Positions 35,649 through 47,386 are shown, counted from the stretch's first letter. The stretch is 64,000 nt of DNA from Erysipelotrichaceae bacterium (GCA_017539105.1 JAFYHQ010000040.1:1-64000), one strand, 5' to 3'. Numbers and translations are program-made. The notes: generated by a model not told the origin, from the letters alone.

Positions 35649-37454
35649 TTATTCCTTGCCTAGAACGATCAGGCTGTCACTGTCTGAGAGTTCGACTCTG
35701 TCTTCCAGTTTCAGATTCAGATTCATTTCGTTCTCATGACAGTAGCCCAGCAACGTATATCCGTAAGACAGAACGATCTGTTTCAGGCCTCCGTAGGAAT
35801 AATCATGCGCATCCGACAGATTGAACTGCCGGATCGGTTTCGAATACAGTTCGTTGCCTTTCTTCGACAACAGTTCCTCGAATACCGACTCCAGTTTGGT
35901 GTTTTCCGACATCTGCGCCAGTACCAGCGAAGCAATATCAGATGCGACGATATAATCGATCTTGTCGTTCTTCACGGAAACATTATAGGAACTGGCCATA
36001 TTCAATTCGACAGCAATGTTGTATAGATAGCCGTTCCGTTCCTTGATGTCCATCAGTTTCAGAAGAAGCAGGATATTATCGATATCGGAATCTTCTTTGT
36101 CGATCTCCCTGTCAGCCAGGATGATGATATGGCTGGCAGAAGAAGCGATCTGCGGAAGTCTGTTGGCATAGTCTCGTTTATCTGCTTTGATCTTGAACGG
36201 ATATCTACCTCCTGCCAGTTCTTCCGGATCCGCATCCTTGCTGAATATCGTAATATCCTCCACATCCGGCGGCAATTCATCGATGATCGTCTTCAGCAGG
36301 ATGTTCGATCCGAAAATATAAAGATGTCCCTTCGTCGATTTCTCAATGACTCCGACCTCCCGGTCGCTGACATTCTTCATTCCTACTTCGTTGACACTGT
36401 AAGAACCTTTGCTGGTTTCAAACAGCAGAAGTTCATCTTCTTCTTTCACGATCACGTCTCTTTTCGGATTCAGGATCGTCTTGCCATTGCGTTCGATGCC
36501 CACCAGAGTGGCATCATCAATGAAGCCTGCCAGTTCCAGTACGCTCTTGCCCGGGAATCGGTCATCCCTTTCAAAATACAGCTCGTTTCCTTCAAAATTC
36601 AGCAGCTCCTTGAATGCGATAGACAATCCCGGTTCCGTCGAGGTACGGGCAATCATTTTCGCCATGATATCGTCAGTTTTCAGCATGATGATGTTTTTCT
36701 TGTCTATCTTGCCCTGTGGCAGCAGATAATGTTCGTTTGTGACACAGGCGATCAGCAACGCGTCGCACTCGGGATGCATTTTCTTCAGTTTCGATACCGC
36801 CAGGATGGCTTTGATCCTGCGGTTGTCATTGAGCGCATTCACGATGACGATCCTGGCTTTTTCGATTGAGCAGCATTTCAGGTCGTTCACGTTCGTGATA
36901 TCGCCATGACGGCAGATGACTTCGATATTCTTGGGAATGTCGATATTATCCTGCAGATCCTGTTCCAGTTCCGATTTCGTGATATCGGTGAAGATGACGA
37001 TGCATCTCTTTCTGTTTTCGTTTGCCAGAATCAGCTGCTTCAGTAAGCCATGTTCACCAAGGTTGTAACCGAGGATGACGGTATGATCCTTTTCCAGCAC
37101 GATCGAATTGCCGTTTCTCAGGTTTTCCAGTTTCTCTTCGATGCCGCTGCTGATGACGCCGATCAGAATGCTGGTAAAAAACAAGCCTATGATCGCCGTG
37201 AGGGTATTGAGAAGGATAAAACCGACCTGACCGTCTTCGCTGGAAGGCATCCAGGCATTGACGATGGTTGCCAGAGAATCCCAGAATGCAGAAAAGAATC
37301 CGTCTCTCAGTTTAAATAAAACGATCAGAACAGAAACAAATACGACTACTGATAATACCGCAAGCGACATCAGTCGGATGATGCTGACGGTACCTTTCGA
37401 CATCTGTTTATCCAGCCAGTATTTGATCTTGTCGATTAATCTGTAATCTTTCAT
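35649..37454 (-). CDS. CASTOR/POLLUX-like ion channel with RCK/TrkA-N domains
   Basis: 601 residues from ATG at 37454 (AAAGGAT upstream). Two membrane helices (~23-45 and ~80-105) flank a pore-like region (DSLATIVNAWMPSSEDGQVG), as in the CASTOR/POLLUX group, followed by two RCK-type nucleotide-binding halves: HTVILGYNLGEHGLLKQL and GHLYIFGSNILLKTI are the Rossmann starts. Expected to be a gated cation or Ca2+-regulated channel in the cell membrane. Promoter TTCAAA-17-TATAAT lies upstream. The pore lacks the classical TVGYG filter, as in this group. Confidence 0.85.
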   Translation of the reverse strand: MKDYRLIDKIKYWLDKQMSKGTVSIIRLMSLAVLSVVVFVSVLIVLFKLRDGFFSAFWDSLATIVNAWMPSSEDGQVGFILLNTLTAIIGLFFTSILIGVISSGIEEKLENLRNGNSIVLEKDHTVILGYNLGEHGLLKQLILANENRKRCIVIFTDITKSELEQDLQDNIDIPKNIEVICRHGDITNVNDLKCCSIEKARIVIVNALNDNRRIKAILAVSKLKKMHPECDALLIACVTNEHYLLPQGKIDKKNIIMLKTDDIMAKMIARTSTEPGLSIAFKELLNFEGNELYFERDDRFPGKSVLELAGFIDDATLVGIERNGKTILNPKRDVIVKEEDELLLFETSKGSYSVNEVGMKNVSDREVGVIEKSTKGHLYIFGSNILLKTIIDELPPDVEDITIFSKDADPEELAGGRYPFKIKADKRDYANRLPQIASSASHIIILADREIDKEDSDIDNILLLLKLMDIKERNGYLYNIAVELNMASSYNVSVKNDKIDYIVASDIASLVLAQMSENTKLESVFEELLSKKGNELYSKPIRQFNLSDAHDYSYGGLKQIVLSYGYTLLGYCHENEMNLNLKLEDRVELSDSDSLIVLGKE

Positions 37455-37506
37455 AACTTGATCCTTTATCGATGTATGATAGTCTGGTACATCTTGTCTT
37501 AACAAC

Positions 37507-37535
37507 ATTATACTGTTTTTGAATCATTCTTTGAA
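37507..37535 (-). promoter_or_regulatory. Promoter of the channel gene
   Basis: Minus strand TTCAAA (37530-37535), 17 bases, TATAAT (37507-37512), about 50 bases before ATG. Confidence 0.7.
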
Positions 37536-37589
37536 AATCACACAGAATACACGATAGGTTGTTATACTTGTGTTGTAAGAGGTAATGAT

Positions 37590-38390
37590 ATGGGTTATAC
37601 AAACAGAAAAATCAATAACGATTCCTGGCTGATCCAATGCGATTCGCATGTCAGCATGTATCTGATCGAAGGAACGGAAAAAGCGATGCTGATCGATGCG
37701 GGGATGGAGAGGGATAATCTGGCGGAATACTGTCATGGGTTGACAGAGAAACCGGTCTTCTGTGTCCTGACGCATGGCCATTTCGATCATATCGGCAGGT
37801 GCGGAGAATTTGCGGAAGTTTATCTGGATCTGAAAGACAAGGAACTCTATCGGCAGCACAGTATCGGGCCTTTCCTGAAAGAAATCAATCCCTGTTGCAA
37901 AGAAGCAGAGGAACTGCTGGAAATGCAAAAAGAATTCGATCTGGGCGGCATCCAAGTCGTCAGCGTTTCTGTACCCGGGCATACTTTGGGGTCTGTCGTT
38001 TTCTGTGACAGGAAGAATCATACGGTCTATTGCGGCGATGCGATCGGTTCGGGCTGCGGCGTGCTGATGACGGCCGGGTTGGGTTCTTTGCCTTTGAAGG
38101 AATATGCGGAAGGCCTGAAACAGGCGATCATGGAACTGGAGGGTCTTGGTGTCGATGATGAATGGAAATTCTATGGAGGTCACTATGGCCAGCATCACGC
38201 TTCCCGTATCAGCGATCACAACCTTCCTTGTCTGCAGATGATGAAAGACATGCGCGTTCTTTGCGAAAAGATGGAAGAAGGAAACGCCGACATACAGGAG
38301 AGCATCAAGGAATCCCCGTTTGGGAAGGCAAAAGAGATCATCGGCATCTATGGCTGTGCCGAACTGCAATTGCTGACGGATTTGAAATAA
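37590..38390 (+). CDS. MBL-fold metallo-hydrolase
   Basis: 266 residues. Metallo-beta-lactamase fold with the metal motif THGHFDHIG, later ligands in VPGHTLGS and YCGDAIG, and GGHYGQHHA at the C-terminal side. Such proteins hydrolyse thioesters, lactones or phosphodiesters; the substrate is unknown. AGAGG precedes ATG. It is 12 bases upstream of a lipoprotein gene in the same direction, so the two are likely one operon. Confidence 0.9.
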   Translation: MGYTNRKINNDSWLIQCDSHVSMYLIEGTEKAMLIDAGMERDNLAEYCHGLTEKPVFCVLTHGHFDHIGRCGEFAEVYLDLKDKELYRQHSIGPFLKEINPCCKEAEELLEMQKEFDLGGIQVVSVSVPGHTLGSVVFCDRKNHTVYCGDAIGSGCGVLMTAGLGSLPLKEYAEGLKQAIMELEGLGVDDEWKFYGGHYGQHHASRISDHNLPCLQMMKDMRVLCEKMEEGNADIQESIKESPFGKAKEIIGIYGCAELQLLTDLK

Positions 38391-38402
38391 AGGAGGAAAC
38401 GG

Positions 38403-39269
38403 ATGAAAAAAATCATTGTTCTGTTCTGCCTGCTGCTGTGTCTGGCTGCTTGTACGAAAAAGGAACCGGGAGAAGAAATCAGACCGGAACCGACCGACCT
38501 TGAACCGGATCCTGTCGTAATCGTTCCGGATAGCGCAGGAAAGCCTCTGACGGAAGCCTATGTCTCTTCCATGGAGGAATATGAGATCATGGAGATCGTT
38601 CTGCTGGGCAAACTGACAAGCGACACATTTGATCAGGCAGTCGCGTGGGGTTATGATTTCGTGAATGAAATCAAAGACGATCGTGTCATTCTTGGCAACG
38701 TCTTGTCGGTCAGCCAGCCTTTGGCTTATCTTATCATTCCAAAAGAGGGAACGACACTTACGATCGGTTCCTATGATTCCCTAAGCAACAGCATTTCTGA
38801 TATCTGTTTCGAAGAAAAGAACGCTTTGCCTGTCATCTATTGCGAAAGCGTGACATCAATGACGCCTCCGGGCATGATCACGCTCAAAAACGGCGATCTG
38901 ACCATGAGAATGATGACCGGACTCAATGCCCAGGGACAGCTACGAACGGAATATCTGATGGGCATCGTGGATAATACGCCATATGATAAACTGCAAGGGA
39001 TCGTTCCTTATGGAGAGAAACTGAAAGAGATCCTGGAAAACGAAGCGCCGGTCGCTTCCGATGATATCCGAAACAACGATTACATGGCCATGGTCATGGA
39101 TGAGATGATCTACAAAGGAGAGATGTACCTGGTATATTCCGTGGAAAACTACAGCGGTCTTCCTCCTTACCTCTATGGCATCCATTATGACCAGACAACA
39201 AACGAATTGAAATATATCATCTCTTACGATCACGAAGTCTGGATGGATCCAAACAAAATCGAAGGATGA
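38403..39269 (+). CDS. Lipoprotein of unknown function
   Basis: 288 residues. Lipobox LAAC near residue 17, then a Pro/Glu-rich linker (EEIRPEPTDLEPDPVVIVPD) and a globular part that I do not recognise. The segment PYDKLQGIVPYGEKLKEILE and a final YGIHYDQTTNELKYI strand are visible. AAAGGAGG precedes ATG. Downstream of the MBL hydrolase and followed by a bidirectional terminator. Confidence 0.75.
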   Translation: MKKIIVLFCLLLCLAACTKKEPGEEIRPEPTDLEPDPVVIVPDSAGKPLTEAYVSSMEEYEIMEIVLLGKLTSDTFDQAVAWGYDFVNEIKDDRVILGNVLSVSQPLAYLIIPKEGTTLTIGSYDSLSNSISDICFEEKNALPVIYCESVTSMTPPGMITLKNGDLTMRMMTGLNAQGQLRTEYLMGIVDNTPYDKLQGIVPYGEKLKEILENEAPVASDDIRNNDYMAMVMDEMIYKGEMYLVYSVENYSGLPPYLYGIHYDQTTNELKYIISYDHEVWMDPNKIEG

Positions 39270-39291
39270 CGAAACGTTTCCTGTTATGATC

Positions 39292-39321
39292 AAAAAGGCA
39301 CGCCATTGACGTGCCTTTTTT
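39292..39321. terminator. Bidirectional terminator
   Basis: AAAAAGGCACG-CCATTGA-CGTGCCTTTTTT between convergent lipoprotein and GGCT genes. Confidence 0.85.
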
Positions 39322-39339
39322 ATGTTTCTTCTGAATATG

Positions 39340-40026
39340 CTACCACCTCGTATCGTCGATGATGTTTCCATCGCCATCATAGATCACATGATTCCAGCAG
39401 GTTCCGTAGCCTTCTTCCTGCTGCAGTTCCCATTCGGTTTTTCTTATCAGCTTGCCATCCTGATCGTATTCAAAGCGCAGTGTCGGCTGCGTGTTGCCTC
39501 CCCATGGCTCTGTCCATTGTTCGCTGAGAAGGATGCCATCGCTATTGAAACGGATCTCATGGCAATCACCGTTGTCACTGATTTCTTTGATGATCCATCC
39601 GGTAAATCGGTGTTCCTCATCATAAAGGGTCTCGCTTTCATAATGGATTCCCGATTCTTCCGTGTTTATAAACCCTTCCCATTTGCCCGATGATCTGTAC
39701 GGTTCCATCCCGGAAGTATCTCTCAGATACACATAGAACAGGACATCTTCATCATGATCCTTGAAACGGACCGTTACCGTGATACAGTCATATAATGAAC
39801 CGACGCCTTCCAGAATATCCATGGCAGTCTTGGTTTTTTCATCGACTTCATAGACCTCGCCATAGACTCGGGAATCCCGCATTTCTACGGCAGCCGGATA
39901 GCCATATCCCGTATCAAACAATCCATAGCCATCCAGAACCGCATCTCCCAGGTATCTGCTATCCCCGACATAGAAGTGGTTCCGCTGGCCCTGCATCAGC
40001 GTGCCATAAGTGAATATTTTATACAT
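39340..40026 (-). CDS. Gamma-glutamylcyclotransferase-like protein with C-terminal YD-like repeats
   Basis: 228 residues. Residues 1-~115 match the GGCT/AIG2 fold: the YGTLMQGQ start (YGTL is the substrate loop) and the acidic catalytic position expected near DILEGVGSLYD. Residues ~125-228 contain three YD/MORN-like strands (IRFNSDGILLS, FEYDQDGKLIR, VIYDGDGNIID) similar to those in the lipoproteins at 22252 and 23404. The fusion is unusual; the tail may be a target-binding module. GGAGGG precedes ATG. Confidence 0.78.
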   Translation of the reverse strand: MYKIFTYGTLMQGQRNHFYVGDSRYLGDAVLDGYGLFDTGYGYPAAVEMRDSRVYGEVYEVDEKTKTAMDILEGVGSLYDCITVTVRFKDHDEDVLFYVYLRDTSGMEPYRSSGKWEGFINTEESGIHYESETLYDEEHRFTGWIIKEISDNGDCHEIRFNSDGILLSEQWTEPWGGNTQPTLRFEYDQDGKLIRKTEWELQQEEGYGTCWNHVIYDGDGNIIDDTRW

Positions 40027-40035
40027 CCTACCCTC

Positions 40036-40404
40036 CTAAAACAAAGACGTGACAAAACCGGCAATCCCCAGCGCAATCAGCAGATCGATCGCCGAACAGG
40101 CATCGTCCGTGGGATCGATCCATTCGTGCATCTCTATACGATAAAGAATCACATGAACGAGGTACCCGATCCCTGTCGTAACACACGCCATCATCAGGAC
40201 ATGCCCAAGCATGTTTGTGCCGCGATCATTGAACAGGGACATGACGGATCCCGCAGATACCAAAGCAAGCACCAGGTGTTCGCCGGAACAGACTTCGTTG
40301 AGCAAAGGAACGGTCGCATGCATATCGCGCCAGTAGAGCCATAAGTGAACGAGGTATCCGATACTCATCGTACCGGAAACCATAAGCAGCATGTGTTTCA
40401 GCAT
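40036..40404 (-). CDS. Small membrane protein with internal duplication
   Basis: 122 residues, four hydrophobic segments in two similar halves. Half one (HMLLMVSGTMSIGYLVHLWL...RDMH, then LLNEVCSGEHLVLALVSAGSVMSLF) matches half two (HVLMMACVTTGIGYLVHVIL...IEMH, then DDACSAIDLLIALGIAGFVTSLF). Each half keeps GYLVH and a xMH pair. Function unknown. AAAGGAGGAGG precedes ATG. It lies 9 bases before the GGCT gene and 13 after the HTH-HD gene, so is probably in one operon with both. Confidence 0.75.
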   Translation of the reverse strand: MLKHMLLMVSGTMSIGYLVHLWLYWRDMHATVPLLNEVCSGEHLVLALVSAGSVMSLFNDRGTNMLGHVLMMACVTTGIGYLVHVILYRIEMHEWIDPTDDACSAIDLLIALGIAGFVTSLF

Positions 40405-40417
40405 AGTTCCTCCTCCT

Positions 40418-41257
40418 TTACATCAGTCGTTTATAGATATCCAGCATCGATTCGATCTGGTATTGCAGCAGCCAGGCGGCATTATTGAATTCAGGTTCGT
40501 TTTTGATAACCTTAAGCAATGCGGGGATATATTTTTCCGTTTCCCTGATGTACCAGTAGATGCGTCCCCGGTTTAAACCCCAGGACATGGTTGTAAGATT
40601 GTTGCAGCGGTCGAGGCATTTGATGAATGCCGCCTTCGGATTGGAAGCAAGGCCTTTGTAGTAATCGCGCAAGATTTTATCCCGTTTGTCATCGTCCTTT
40701 TCATGGGTCATCAGCCGTACCAGTTCCTTGGTTTCGTCATCGACCGGTAGATCAGCATAGGTACATCCGCAGTCCTCAACCGTATCGTGAAGCAGACAGG
40801 CAGCCACAATCGCGTCATCCCTGATATCCAATGCGAAACAGTGGCAAGCCAGATTCAGAGGATGATAGATATAAGGGATATTGGATTTTTTACGGTATTG
40901 TCCTTCGTGCGCCTTGATGGCGAAAGGAAGCGCCTTGGTCGTGTTGCGCATGCCGTAAGCCTTGGCGGTATGTTTCACAAACGTTACCATATGTTCCCAA
41001 TCGAAGATTTTATCATGTGTTTCGAAGACATAAGGGCCCCTGTCCTCCACAAGCGCAGAAACGGAAACCTCAAGCAAATCAGCCAGATTAATCAGATTTT
41101 CAGTATCGGGAAGCGATTCGCCCCTTTCCCATAACGATACCGCCTGGAAAGTGACATCAAGGTTTTCCGCCACCTCAGCCTGGGTTTTCAGACAATCCTT
41201 CCTGGCACCGGCAATCCTTGAGCCGATATCGATTTTGCGTTGTTTAGTGATCTTCAT
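40418..41257 (-). CDS. XRE HTH fused to HD phosphohydrolase domain (RelA/SpoT-like)
   Basis: 279 residues from ATG at 41257 (AAGGAGGGG upstream). HTH at ~8-65 (AGARKDCLKTQAEVAENL...VSLWERGESLPD), then an HD domain at ~95-230: FAIKAHEGQYRKKSNIPYIYHP, LLHDTVED (the HD pair) and FIKCLDRCNNL, closely like the hydrolase half of RelA/SpoT. There is no synthetase domain. It may break down (p)ppGpp or a related nucleotide while binding DNA. Promoter is strong and repeated CTTGAA elements lie in its leader. Confidence 0.88.
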   Translation of the reverse strand: MKITKQRKIDIGSRIAGARKDCLKTQAEVAENLDVTFQAVSLWERGESLPDTENLINLADLLEVSVSALVEDRGPYVFETHDKIFDWEHMVTFVKHTAKAYGMRNTTKALPFAIKAHEGQYRKKSNIPYIYHPLNLACHCFALDIRDDAIVAACLLHDTVEDCGCTYADLPVDDETKELVRLMTHEKDDDKRDKILRDYYKGLASNPKAAFIKCLDRCNNLTTMSWGLNRGRIYWYIRETEKYIPALLKVIKNEPEFNNAAWLLQYQIESMLDIYKRLM

Positions 41258-41293
41258 GACATCCCCTCCTTGCACTTTTATGATAAAGCCTGA

Positions 41294-41355
41294 CTTGAAT
41301 TCTGAACAGCGAGAGCTCCTTGAACATTTCATTCAAAATTCAAGTTACACTTGAG
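41294..41355. promoter_or_regulatory. CTTGAA inverted and direct repeats in the leader of the HTH-HD gene
   Basis: CTTGAATT at 41294-41301 and its complement AATTCAAG at 41337-41344 frame a second pair, CTTGAA at 41319-41324 with TTCAA at 41332-41336; another CTTGAG lies at 41350. All lie between the -10 box and the ribosome site on the minus strand, fitting an operator for autoregulation. Confidence 0.55.
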
Positions 41356-41364
41356 TCCATATAT

Positions 41365-41393
41365 ACTATAGCTTATTGAAAGGATTTCTGCAA
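41365..41393 (-). promoter_or_regulatory. Promoter of the HTH-HD operon
   Basis: Minus strand TTGCAG (41388-41393), 17 bases, TATAGT (41365-41370). Confidence 0.7.
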
Positions 41394-41444
41394 ATCAATG
41401 TGTGTCTATCCGTAAATTTCTGATTCATAAAGAAGGATAAACAT

Positions 41445-41484
41445 AAAAAGATCTCATCCGTTCTGTTGCGTTCATGAGATCTTT
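41445..41484 (-). terminator. Terminator after the gene at 41491
   Basis: AAAGATCTCAT and ATGAGATCTTT form an 11-bp stem with a 16-base loop, followed on the minus strand by TTTTTATG. Confidence 0.8.
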
Positions 41485-41490
41485 GCTGTA

Positions 41491-41910
41491 TTATTCTTTG
41501 GGAGACCAGGATTCCTGAAGTTCCTGAATGATCAGCTCGCCATCGGTTTTTGTCGCGATCTGATACCGGTCTTCATAGACGATCTCTCCCGGCGTATTCG
41601 TATAGACGACGTAATAGGGATGCTTATACTTTTCCAGAAGCCACATCGCAGGACGTATCATCCGCATCATCTCGTCTGTGTTTTCTGTCTTGAACCAGCA
41701 GACGACCGCTTCTCTGTTTTTACACGGCTCCGGCCATGGCAGATGTTCCGCAAACCAGGCATCGATCTCTCTGAACAGATCCGCATCCTCTTCTTCCATG
41801 ACATCATCCTGTATCATCTGCCAGCACATGGAGAAAACACCCTTGGCATACATCGTATTCCTGGCCAGTTCTTTTCCCTGTATCCTTACATATCTGAAAT
41901 CCTGCGGCAT
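41491..41910 (-). CDS. Hypothetical protein
   Basis: 139 residues, soluble, no family recognised. It has several Trp/Cys pairs (MCWQMI, AWFAEHLPWPEP, VCWFKTEN) and a C-terminal strand PYYVVYTNTPGEIVYEDRYQ. GGAGGAG precedes ATG. One base separates it from the DUF1810 gene upstream; it is the last gene of the run 43612 to 41491 and is followed by a terminator. Confidence 0.75.
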   Translation of the reverse strand: MPQDFRYVRIQGKELARNTMYAKGVFSMCWQMIQDDVMEEEDADLFREIDAWFAEHLPWPEPCKNREAVVCWFKTENTDEMMRMIRPAMWLLEKYKHPYYVVYTNTPGEIVYEDRYQIATKTDGELIIQELQESWSPKE

Positions 41911-41911
41911 A

Positions 41912-42349
41912 CTACTCCTCCTGCTGTATCAGACCCAGCATCCTTAATGTTTTCTTGTCTTTCTTTCCATCATAATAACGGTCAGGCACTTTCTGAAAGA
42001 TCTCTTCTTCGCCGACCGCATCAAACAGCGTCATGCAGGAACGGAGCTTGACCGTATCGATACGGCTGAAAATGTCACTGGGGTTTTTCGTTTCCAGTTG
42101 AAGCAATGCTTCACATAGAGTGATCAGCCGCTGTTTCAATACGGGATCTTCCAGATATGCGACCGCTTCTTCTTTTCCATTGATTCCGTAATATAAGCTG
42201 TACTCTGTCTGTCCGAGACCTTTCAGCTGCGGAAAGATGAACCACATCCAATGGGTCTCCTTCCGTCCGTTCTGAAGCTCTTTCAGAGCTCTATCATAAG
42301 TATCTTTCTGCGCTTCATGAAAACGCTGCAAACCGTATTCTTTCATCAT
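41912..42349 (-). CDS. DUF1810 family protein
   Basis: 145 residues. The pattern YDRALKELQNGRKETHWMWF...FPQLKGLG with later DxxKLRSCMTLFD matches DUF1810, small globular proteins of unknown role, some linked to NAD or ADP-ribose biology. I start it at ATG 42349, one base after the HAD stop; no clear ribosome site, so it may depend on translational coupling. An earlier ATG inside the HAD gene would add 19 residues. Confidence 0.8.
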   Translation of the reverse strand: MMKEYGLQRFHEAQKDTYDRALKELQNGRKETHWMWFIFPQLKGLGQTEYSLYYGINGKEEAVAYLEDPVLKQRLITLCEALLQLETKNPSDIFSRIDTVKLRSCMTLFDAVGEEEIFQKVPDRYYDGKKDKKTLRMLGLIQQEE

Positions 42350-42350
42350 T

Positions 42351-43184
42351 CTAAAATAAACCGAAATGTTTAAATGCCTTGTAGAAGCCATCCTGATCGA
42401 CAGCATCTGTCACATAATCCGCCATGGCTTTCAGTTCCTCGCTGCCTGAACCGACAGCGATCCCGACACCGCAATACTCCAGCATCGGGATATCTACCGA
42501 AGCATCCCCAATCGCAAAGGTATCCTCCCGCCTTGCGCCAATGTGATCCAGCAGTACCTGTATGGCTTTTGCTTTATCGACATCTTTTACGCCGATATCC
42601 CCAAACAAGGCATAATCATCCCTGCCTCCCCAGGTTCCTACCTTCAGATCCGGAAACGCTTCTACCGCATTAAGATAATCCTTATAGGAATGCAAGATAA
42701 AAGATACTTTATTCAAATCGCCACGATACAGTTCTGCATCTTCAATCAAACCATGGATCATGTTGCCGACTTCCAGTTTCTGTATCTCTTCTTCGCTTTT
42801 GCCTTTGCCTAAAGCATATCGTTTTAAAGGTTCTCTGGCGTTTTCTACAAAGTGCTTCGAAGCAAAGAGTCCATGATTGGACTCTTCATAAAAATCCAGA
42901 TTTTTTTCATTCAGCCAGTCGATGATATGACGGCATTGTTCCAGAGAAATCGTCTGATGCATGACTGTTTCGTCATCTGCTTTCACATAAGATCCATTGC
43001 CTCCGATCATTCCATCGAAACCGATATCCCAGATTTCCTGTTTATTTTCAGCTTTGGAACGTCCTGTCACCATGTACACCTTATGTCCGTTGGCCCTCAT
43101 GCACCGGATAGCTTCTACGGCGCTTGCCGGTAAATGACCTGAATAGTCATACAGGGTGCCATCAACATCGGTAAAGATGATCAT
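42351..43184 (-). CDS. HAD hydrolase, Cof type
   Basis: 277 residues. Nucleophile motif FTDVDGTLYD at the N-terminus (DxDGT), motif II TGRS, and motif III/IV IGDASVDIPMLEY. The cap is of the large C2 type as in Cof/YbhA sugar-phosphate phosphatases. Overlaps the upstream membrane-protein gene by 4 bases (ATGA). Substrate unknown; the nearby beta-glucoside PTS suggests a sugar phosphate. Confidence 0.9.
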   Translation of the reverse strand: MIIFTDVDGTLYDYSGHLPASAVEAIRCMRANGHKVYMVTGRSKAENKQEIWDIGFDGMIGGNGSYVKADDETVMHQTISLEQCRHIIDWLNEKNLDFYEESNHGLFASKHFVENAREPLKRYALGKGKSEEEIQKLEVGNMIHGLIEDAELYRGDLNKVSFILHSYKDYLNAVEAFPDLKVGTWGGRDDYALFGDIGVKDVDKAKAIQVLLDHIGARREDTFAIGDASVDIPMLEYCGVGIAVGSGSEELKAMADYVTDAVDQDGFYKAFKHFGLF

Positions 43185-43612
43185 TCTTTTTCTTCCTCAT
43201 CACCTTCCAGATACTTTTTTAACGAAGGTGTTTCAGGGAAGTTTTTCTTTAAGAGTTTATTGATATTGCTGAGCTCACGGGAAATCGGATTCAATATTCC
43301 CGAAAAATAAACGATGGATACCACGATCAGGTAGGACGCTGCAAAAGGCAGCAGGTCTTTTCTCTGGTTCGCAGTAAAGACCAGAAAAGGAATGACGCCG
43401 CTTATCACCAGCATCTCTGCCAGCTGATTGCCTCTTTGTTTCTCTTCTTTCGGAAGATTGCGATAATCCTCTCTTAACAGCAGAAGATACATGTGCTGCT
43501 TAGTAATCTTGTTTTCCTTCATGAACTTTTCAATCAGCGTTTTCTTTTTCTGATCCGCTTCCTTATAGGTTCCGGTTCTCTTATAGTCGCCATCATACTG
43601 TTTCTCAGCCAT
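43181..43612 (-). CDS. Small two-helix membrane protein
   Basis: 143 residues. Charged N-terminal ~60 residues, two hydrophobic helices (LAEMLVISGVIPFLVFTA and LLPFAASYLIVVSIVYFSGI), and a charged C-terminus ending in EGDEEEKE. No family recognised. AGAGGAA precedes ATG. Co-translated with the HAD gene through a 4-base overlap. Confidence 0.75.
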   Translation of the reverse strand: MAEKQYDGDYKRTGTYKEADQKKKTLIEKFMKENKITKQHMYLLLLREDYRNLPKEEKQRGNQLAEMLVISGVIPFLVFTANQRKDLLPFAASYLIVVSIVYFSGILNPISRELSNINKLLKKNFPETPSLKKYLEGDEEEKE

Positions 43613-43664
43613 ACTCTTTTCCTCTTTCTTATCAGGAATATTCCCTGTCTATATTATACCTTGC

Positions 43665-45134
<1,470 letters not shown>

Positions 45135-45497
45135 TCAGTCATACGGATAGACATGATCGGCTTTTGATTCGAATTCACTTAAACGGACGATTTTTCCTTC
45201 TTCATTGAAATCGGCAATCGTCACGCCATCAAAACCGGATACTCTATTCTGATAATCGCACTTGAAATACCACTCAGCGACGATCGTGTTTTCTTTTTCG
45301 ATCGTTCTTTTGATCGTCCATTCCAGGACCGAACCTTCCAGATTCCAGTCATGGAACCATTGCAAGATCTGATCAAGGCCGTGATACTGCGGACCGTAAC
45401 ACTCCGTGTAGACGATATTTTCCGCAAAGACCTCTTTCACGATTTCAATATCCTTGCTGATCCATGAATCAAAATACTTCTGTATGATATCTTCCAT
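45135..45497 (-). CDS. NTF2/SnoaL-like small protein
   Basis: 120 residues from ATG at 45497 (GAGAGG upstream). The pattern KYFDSWISKDIEIVKEVFAENIVYTECYG...GLDQILQWFHDW, then VAEWYFKCDY and the final ADFNEEGKIVRLSEFES, matches SnoaL-like/DUF-type NTF2 folds that bind small ligands or isomerise them. Lies between the two GH1 genes, so may handle an aglycone released from the same sugar. Function inferred only from place. Confidence 0.8.
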   Translation of the reverse strand: MEDIIQKYFDSWISKDIEIVKEVFAENIVYTECYGPQYHGLDQILQWFHDWNLEGSVLEWTIKRTIEKENTIVAEWYFKCDYQNRVSGFDGVTIADFNEEGKIVRLSEFESKADHVYPYD

Positions 45498-45580
45498 GTA
45501 CGTGCCTCTCTTTTGAAAAACAGCTGTCCGGATGAGGGGGAAACCAGGCAACTGTTTCGATCATGTGTATTTATATTCAG

Positions 45581-47038
<1,458 letters not shown>

Positions 47039-47386
47039 TTATCCCTTCAGTTTCGCATCTACTGCCTGCGCATACTTCAGGAAGTTTTTTGTCATATTGA
47101 TTTCGACCTGAATGGTCATCAGGGTATCCTGCGCATGAGCGAACAGCACAGAATAGTCCATCTTTTCATCGCCGCCACGGATATCTCCCTGGATCATTTC
47201 GGTCTGGGTGACGTGTGCAGCTGTCTGTACCTTTTCTGCTTCTGCAAGCAGTTCTTTTGCCGCTTCATAATCGCCTTCGACGATCTTATCGAAAGCCTGT
47301 GCAGCAAAATTTCTGGCATCGCCGGAATTCATGATGATATCCATCGCCTTCATCATGATATGTTCAGTTTTTTCTTCAGGTGTCAT
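47039..47386 (-). CDS. PTS lactose/cellobiose IIA component
   Basis: 115 residues from ATG at 47386 (AAGGAGA upstream). All-helical IIA of the Lac/Chb family: His84 in LFAHAQDTLM is the phosphorylated residue, and the fold ends with YAQAVDAKLKG. Passes phosphate from HPr to IIB. The upstream spacing contains a strong hairpin. Confidence 0.93.
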   Translation of the reverse strand: MTPEEKTEHIMMKAMDIIMNSGDARNFAAQAFDKIVEGDYEAAKELLAEAEKVQTAAHVTQTEMIQGDIRGGDEKMDYSVLFAHAQDTLMTIQVEINMTKNFLKYAQAVDAKLKG

